Shown here: positions 58,392 through 64,000 of the stretch, in pieces
Layout of the letters: each line of letters starts with the position of its first letter
Position numbering within the stretch: the stretch's first letter is position 1
Position numbers and translations under genes: made by a program
DNA from: Paraphysomonas bandaiensis
Lineage: Eukaryota > Chrysophyceae
Direction: 5' to 3'
Length of the DNA stretch: 64,000 nt
Assembly (NCBI GenBank): GCA_965644295.1
Contig: CBFFRP010000426.1
Location: 124,001 to 188,000, forward strand
Notes under the pieces: generated by a model
Told to the model about the DNA's origin: nothing
Databases searched by the model: none
The model's input: the letters and a program-made list of their open reading frames with translations, nothing else

Positions 58392-60458
58392 ATGTCCAGT
58401 GGAATTGAAATGAAGAGCGCTGAAAGAGACAGTGAGGTACAACACACACCTACATATACATATATACATACGAATAAGATCATATGACAGGGGAGGGAGT
58501 TTCTATCTGATTCAAAGTGGCAAAAAATGGGCACTCAAACATTTTCAAGTGCCGCTACAGAGTATATGGAGAACGTATCACGTCGTATGACTCAAGGGTT
58601 TTTCGATGAAGATAAAATTCGTGTATTGTGGCTATCATCAACTCTTTTTTTTACTGTTGGTGGATATTGGCTATTGAGATCACTGAAGGATCCTATCATT
58701 AGTGTCATTGACGGGGTAAGATTGCATGTGAGCTCCGTTTCGAAGTGTTTACTTTTGTACTGCAGGTCGACCGCATTCCCCAAGCCAAAATATTGTCTTT
58801 AGTCGTAGTTTTGGCCCTTGTAGTTGTATGTAAGTAGACCTGCTTTTGCATATGGGTTTTCTTAGCAATTTGTGCAGATAATAAGCTGGTGGATATCATG
58901 CCCAAACATCACTTATTCTACCTGATGGGTAGTGCCTATGCCATTATATTCGGCATCACATCGCTTCTGTTATCACATCCTACAATCGGTATTGCCAATA
59001 ATGACGCGGATCCGACCCGTCTACTGGGATGGATATCTTATGTTGCAATCGAATCGTTTGGCTCTATTGTTATTCAGTGCTACTGGGCGTTGGTCAATGC
59101 ATCAGTGGATGTGACATTTGCCAAGAAGAACTACGGCATTATCGTCGCTGGTGCACAGATTGGCTCTATTCTTGGTCCGACAGTGGCTACTCACGCAGAG
59201 TACATTGGTGTGCCTACGTTGTACATGGGTGGCTCCCTGTGTATGGTGTTTATGGTACTTGCGATGTACATGTATGTGGAACGCTTTGGTGCACCTGTGG
59301 AGGAAGAGGCTCCTGAAAAGCAACCTCTTTCAGGAGATGATAAAAATAAGAAACCAAAGAAAACTGGTGTGCTTGAAGGCTTTTATCTGTTTTTTGAACA
59401 CGACTTTGTCAAAGGCATATTCTGTGTGTCAAGTTTGTTTATGATTCAGTTTACAGTATTCGATTATATGATGAAGGTGCTGGCTAAGGACAAGTTTGAG
59501 CTACTCTATCCAGATGACCCTCAACTTGCTCTTCGAGGCTTTGCATCATTTATGGGTAGGTTTGGGCAGGTCACCAATACCATATCTTTCGCATTTTCTC
59601 TCTTCGGTACTGGATTCGTCATACAGAACTGTGGTCTAACAGCCACGATGTTGTCCTTCCCGATTCTGATGCTCATCTGCACTGTCCTTGTGTGGATTTC
59701 ACCTGACTTATGGGTACGTCACAGATAGATATAGTTTAGTGTATTTGAGCATAGCGTAGTGCAACAGAAAACTGATTACTGTATTCGTTGAATGTGATGT
59801 ATTGCACTTTTATATGTGATGCATATATTCCCTGTCATAACTTACGTTTATGAAATACAGACCATATTCGCGGTTATGATGATCGTAAAGGGTATGAGCT
59901 ATGCTCTCAACAATCCTTGCAAAGAAATTTTGTACCAGGTGTGTGTAACAACCTAGTGATGAATGCACGGTGATCCTATGTTTTTGGTACTGTAGGTTAC
60001 ATCTACCAATGTCAAGTTCAAGTGCAAGTCTTGGATTGATACAATGGGGCAAAGGGGATGCAAGGCAGCAGGGTCTTTGATCACAAATGCTTTTGCAAAC
60101 AGCCTAGGAGACCTTCTAACGTGAGCATCATTTTCTTATCTAATCTAGCCTGACTTAAAAACAGATATGGCAACGGGGTTGGACTCATCATAAATCTCTT
60201 TCTCTTAGTGGTGTCCAAGTACATGGGCAGGTGAATTATTGCGTGGAATTTTCTGTCGATCAGATAGTAATATATACTCTGTACAGAAAATTTGAAGAAT
60301 TATCCGAAACCGGACATAAGGTTGGAGAAGAACCTCCAGCAGTTCGTGTCGGTGATGGTCTCGACGTTGACCATCCCGAGGACCTTGAGGCAGATGATGA
60401 CGACTCGAAGTGTGGCCTTGAGGAGGAAGGGCAAGCACTGGACGAGGAGAAGAATTAA
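58392..60458 (+). CDS. ATP/ADP translocase of the NTT (TLC) family
   Basis: Eight exons: 58392-58436, 58491-58715, 58766-58829, 58878-59713, 59861-59938, 59996-60120, 60165-60230, 60287-60458. Total 1611 nt, 536 residues. About 11-12 hydrophobic segments are seen, with the family landmarks [14 protein letters not shown] in the first region, [37 protein letters not shown], and [20 protein letters not shown] followed by [20 protein letters not shown], the strongly conserved C-terminal block. The C-terminal tail is acidic. NTT proteins exchange ATP for ADP across plastid envelopes of algae and plants, or across the plasma membrane of Chlamydiae, Rickettsia and microsporidia. In this nuclear gene with eight exons a plastid or other organelle role is likeliest, but the short N-terminus shows no clear bipartite leader, so location is open. 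Confidence 0.93.
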
Positions 60459-60853
60459 CGACATAATGTGGACATTGTAGCTCATGTGTTATGATACTAT
60501 GGTAGGAGATGAAGTAAATACAAAATAGCCCACTCGTCACTCGTAGTAACGTCTTTGGGCCAAACTATTAGACTTAATTACTTTTCTGTTGTAGTTGAGT
60601 GATGTAACAAAATCTTTCTACTCATATATATTTGTTGTTCGAAACTTAATGTCCACTGACACACGATTCATTTTCAACAAGAGAGATTAGTGGTCTCGAA
60701 TAACAGTAACATGTACAGTAGATCTACTTCAGCTGGGAAGCTATTTAGTAGTAGACAGGTGACGATTTTATATATAGTATGTACTATGTATGTTACGTAT
60801 TTCAAACTTGAACAATATTTACACTTCATGTTTATTTATATTCTAGCTGTAAA
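60459..60853. other. Spacer between convergent NTT and GT92 genes
   Basis: AT-rich 395 bp. On the minus strand an AATAAA (plus-strand TTTATT near 60833) follows the GT92 stop and may be its polyadenylation signal. Nothing else seen. Confidence 0.5.
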
Positions 60854-62814
60854 CTACACATATGACAATAATTTCTTGAATTTGCTGTAGAGATTAAGAT
60901 AATCAGAGTGAAAATAAAGCTTTCTACCATCAATGTCTAGAGCATCTTGTGTGGAAGAAACAAAGAAACTGAAGTGCATCAGGTGACACCTGCATTAAAA
61001 AAGTATATTCCAGAATGAAAACGTATACACTGAAAAAAATAATTATACCTCTCACTCGATGGTCTGTACTCCCGGCACTTGCATCTGCAATTATGTATAC
61101 AGAGTAAAAAATGAGCAGACAAATTCAAAAGTCTTACTTTATGCACAGCTGATGAACTCCTCCGATGGGACAAGCACTGCCAACTTGTAAATCCATGGAT
61201 TTCCGGCTAAAAGGCTTCTTCTCCACCGCTACACCTTCCCAGCAGCCCAGCATGCGGTCGAGTGATCTACGGCGATTTGTGGAAGCAAAAGCATCCCGCA
61301 TGCATTGGACCGTTTTTGAAAATAGTATATCGTCTAACGGCACGGAATCGCCTGCCTGACGAGTAAGTACCGGGGAGTAAATCACGCGGGGCAGGCTCAG
61401 ACCTAGATCAACATGATATAAGTCATTATGATACCTGAATCACTGTCCAATAACAAGGTATGATGGAAACTTACGCTGTACCCCGATATTAACCATTTCA
61501 GTGAAGTATTTTCGCTGGTAAGTCTTCTGGTTGGAAAGACTACTAACCACTTTCACTGCATTCTGTCTCTGACGTGTCCTTCCTATCTTGTCTTTGCTGA
61601 TTGTTAAGAAATCGGGCAAACCAGAACAAAAGAAAAACTCATCCCTATCAACAAATAGCATATACGGAACATGGCTGTACTGCTGCCGAGCTAGCATGTA
61701 AGTCTTGCGTTTGTCAGAATTTTGGTTACCCTCTTCATTATCCTGCAGATCAACAATAAGTGCAAAGGTATAAAAATAACTTCTATGCAATCATACTTTG
61801 GCAATATTGGGGTTGCTACTTTCTCGTGCAGTCGCATTGTTGTAATGCAAAAAGCCGGAATTCGACTAAGATACAATCAGAGAGAATCCAAATATTTCAA
61901 TACCCACATACCTGTTGATTCCTGTACCGATCATTATATATATCTGGAAGCACAAGCTGCAGCATAGTGTAGGGGTGGTATCTGAATCTTTCATGTGTCA
62001 TAAGTTCCCGAAGGAACCCCTCATGCATACCAAATCTATCATACACAATCACCATCCATCCAAGAACTAAGTGAAAACGAGCGAACATATACATCATTGG
62101 GCCTGTGAGTTCATTGTAGAATGTCTGTACAGTACATACGGCACGATAGCGTGCTTGCTTCTCGTACTGGTCATTAGAAAAGTGCAATGAGCGCACCATC
62201 ATTTGCGCTAGCAATGGAGGGGAACAACCTTGGAATACACTAGTGAACTTCAAGAGTGATGGTTTATTTCTAATTAATTCTGAATAACATTTTGGGTATA
62301 CTCGGATCTGAGTGTCACTTCTGTTTACTTGATCACTATTCAACGCACATATGTTCATTTTCTCTGATTCAAAATCAACAAAGCATAGAATAGCAATGGA
62401 TAATGTAAACGGAACATCCTGTAAAAGACGGAATGAGAAGTTTATACTGACCCCTATGTATTGACTACTCACCGTTGGGTTTCCAGGCATCACACCATCA
62501 TGTGTCATGTAGAGACATGTATGTATATCGGATGCATATCTTAAGGCTCCATAGCCATGCTCCCATATAGCAGAGTCCTCTGCAGGTAGCTTTAACACAC
62601 CCGTGTAAAGTATTTCACACTGATATGTATCTGGTATTAACAAGCGAAGTGATTCAGGTATTAACCATCTACTTGCTTTGGAAGTATGAGATAAGGGGAT
62701 CAGTGACTGGCTCGTAACGTATAGATCAGTATGTGTATTGCTACATACATGTATATATGTGATTGATAATACAGACCACCATAACCCGATTACTGTATAT
62801 TGTAATCGAACCAT
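60854..62814 (-). CDS. GT92 (DUF23)-type glycosyltransferase
   Basis: Seven exons on the minus strand: 62814-62473, 62418-61912, 61865-61797, 61742-61475, 61402-61138, 61084-61049, 60989-60854. Total 1623 nt, 540 residues. The N-terminus is a short signal anchor (LQYTVIGLWWSVLSITYIHV). The catalytic domain contains FARFHLVLGWMVIVYDRFGM, a family-type stretch after the conserved Glu-Leu (YNEL), FLHYNN, and the metal-binding DXD-like motif in YMLFVDRDEFFFC. Cysteines and a histidine near the end (KCREYRPS, RCHLMHF) fit the family. GT92 enzymes are Golgi type II membrane proteins; characterised ones add beta-1,4-galactose to fucose or to glycans. Substrate here is unknown. The first intron (62472-62419, 54 nt) is a multiple of three without stops, so read-through would not break the frame. 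Confidence 0.85.
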
Positions 62815-63344
62815 TGATATTTGATACCACCTTATTGAAAGGGAATATCATATGGAGAACAACTGCATGTGAATGAGTGATATGGATGACTCTATCTATG
62901 TACTGTATATATATTTAAGAGACACAGAGGTGTGTGTTGATATTTCATAGATTTTTAGTTTCCAAGGACTAGATTTCAGTATTTTGGTAGAAATTCCCTA
63001 TATATGGGGCATAATTTTCTGGTTTATGAATATACCATAATATATATACGTATGTGCCGATTATGTACTAGCCTACAGGTGTATGAGTACATATACACTA
63101 TCCATGTGATGACTTAAATATATATATATGATACATCCCTAACCTTAACAAGATGATTACACTCTACTTGACTCCTTGTATCATATCCCTATAATTCCTT
63201 GGAAGACAATGACACTTCCAATACATTACTGTATCAATTAGTTGATTCTATATGTCATAACACACATAGAAGTGTCCATTACTGTCCTGTTATCTATATA
63301 TACATATATATCTATATATACACATATATTTCATATATTTATAC
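62815..63344. promoter_or_regulatory. Divergent upstream region, GT92 gene / final gene
   Basis: 530 bp, very AT-rich with TATA-type runs (63115-63335). No ACTGCTGT motif found here. Confidence 0.4.
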
Positions 63345-64000
63345 ATGAATACATCAAATACTTTGATTCTCACCCCATCATATCAACCTCCACCACCGTC
63401 CTCTATGGTAAATACGAGTATTCAGCAAGATATTAAGATAATGAGGAGATGTGTCAGTATACATACATATAACAGTAATCATCACTCTACTCTCGATAAA
63501 CTATATAAGAATTCACATATTCCATCAAAGTCTTCATCAGAAAACAAAATTAATACTGATATGTCGCATTCACTGCAGCTGTTTGAGGGCGATATATCTC
63601 TAGACCTGAGACAAGAGCTCACGCAGAACATGCAGTCACAACCTCCATCTGTAGTTACCCGCAAAGGTCCAAGTTGCGAAAAGTTAATCCGGTCATTCTC
63701 AAGTAAACCATCAACTTGTGACAGCTCATCGTCGCTGGAGGCTCCTCAGCAGAGTATTATATCGTTCTTGGCGCCATCAGAGTCCTCAAAGAGACCATCT
63801 ACAACACCACACTCTCCCACTCGTGTTAGAAAGCGCAAGAAAGCTCCCATTCCAGCCGACACGTCCGTTCAACAGCGTATTGATAATTCCTCTAAAGCTT
63901 TTCATGGAATAGAGAAGTTCTGTCGTAATGCCGGTTCATGCGAAAAGGGACTGAATCTCCTTGTGAATAAGTGTCAAGCTACTTCAACTGTTGCTGTGGC
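63345..64000 (+). CDS. N-terminal part of a PIP-box-like protein, cut by window end
   Basis: Open from ATG at 63345 to the window end (218 codons) with no stop. The sequence is polar and Ser/Pro-rich, probably disordered. It contains QQSIISFLAP (near 63755), close to the PCNA-binding PIP consensus (Q, two residues, I, two residues, then an aromatic at the first of the two usual positions), followed by a basic run RVRKRKK (near 63820) that could be a nuclear localisation signal. PIP boxes in disordered N-termini are typical of replication and repair enzymes such as ligases, nucleases and polymerases. A more folded region seems to start near 63890 (FHGIEKFCRNAG). The family cannot be told from what is present. 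Confidence 0.55.
   Translation, partial: MNTSNTLILTPSYQPPPPSSMVNTSIQQDIKIMRRCVSIHTYNSNHHSTLDKLYKNSHIPSKSSSENKINTDMSHSLQLFEGDISLDLRQELTQNMQSQPPSVVTRKGPSCEKLIRSFSSKPSTCDSSSSLEAPQQSIISFLAPSESSKRPSTTPHSPTRVRKRKKAPIPADTSVQQRIDNSSKAFHGIEKFCRNAGSCEKGLNLLVNKCQATSTVAV

Noticed and set aside
1-64000. tRNA or rRNA genes
   Set aside because: I scanned for B-box-like GGTTCGAATCC and for rRNA-like conserved stretches and saw none.

Overview
This is a nuclear DNA window from a microbial eukaryote. Nearly every gene is split by short GT-AG introns (mostly about 45-80 nt), the products are eukaryotic (dolichol kinase, TM9SF, ER J-protein, U-box/Sel1 protein), and the space between genes is AT-rich with satellites and transposons. 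I cannot name the species. The 29-residue ankyrin-like repeats ending in CPW and the plastid/parasite-type ATP/ADP translocase suggest an alga or stramenopile-like protist, but this is inference. The standard code is used: TAA, TAG and TGA all end genes.

Layout. 1-4.0 kb: 3' part of an intact Ty3/gypsy chromovirus with probable LTR start. 4.0-4.35 kb: (TACA)n. 4.5-5.7 kb: ABHD1/3-type hydrolase. 6.3-10.3 kb (-): seven-exon TPR protein. 11.0-13.2 kb: EF-hand/CorA cation channel. 14.6-15.0 kb (-): small secreted MANF/SAP-like protein. 16.5-18.8 kb: 279-bp satellite. 19.3-21.1 kb: U-box/Sel1 protein. 22.3-24.6 kb (-): C2-domain membrane protein, divergent from an ER J-domain protein (25.1-26.2 kb). 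27 kb (-): guanylate kinase. 28.1-28.9 kb: short F-box-like/ankyrin gene. 31.7-32.5 kb (-): fatty acid hydroxylase/sterol desaturase. 32.9-37.6 kb: a 4.7-kb foldback transposon with 1.78-kb inverted arms. 37.8-39.6 kb: dolichol kinase. 40.6-46.3 kb (-): an 1868-residue protein of repeated EF/p25-alpha-like modules. 46.5-47.8 kb: 1.24 kb of (CATA)n. 48.0-50.2 kb: TM9SF protein. 50.95 kb: MITE-like element. 51.5-57.8 kb (-): a greatly expanded, nonsense-riddled paralogue of the 28-kb ankyrin gene. 58.4-60.5 kb: NTT ATP/ADP translocase. 60.9-62.8 kb (-): GT92-type glycosyltransferase. 63.3 kb to end: start of a protein with a PIP-box-like motif.

Several genes act in the secretory pathway (dolichol kinase, TM9SF, ER J-protein, MANF-like protein, C2 membrane protein, GT92 enzyme), but they are not arranged as a functional cluster. 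The most unusual parts are the inverted pair of ankyrin genes with amplified in-frame stop codons, the foldback element, the satellites with higher-order structure, and an ACTGCTGT motif that recurs upstream of many of the genes. Exon models were built by hand from splice sites; most sum exactly to whole codons.
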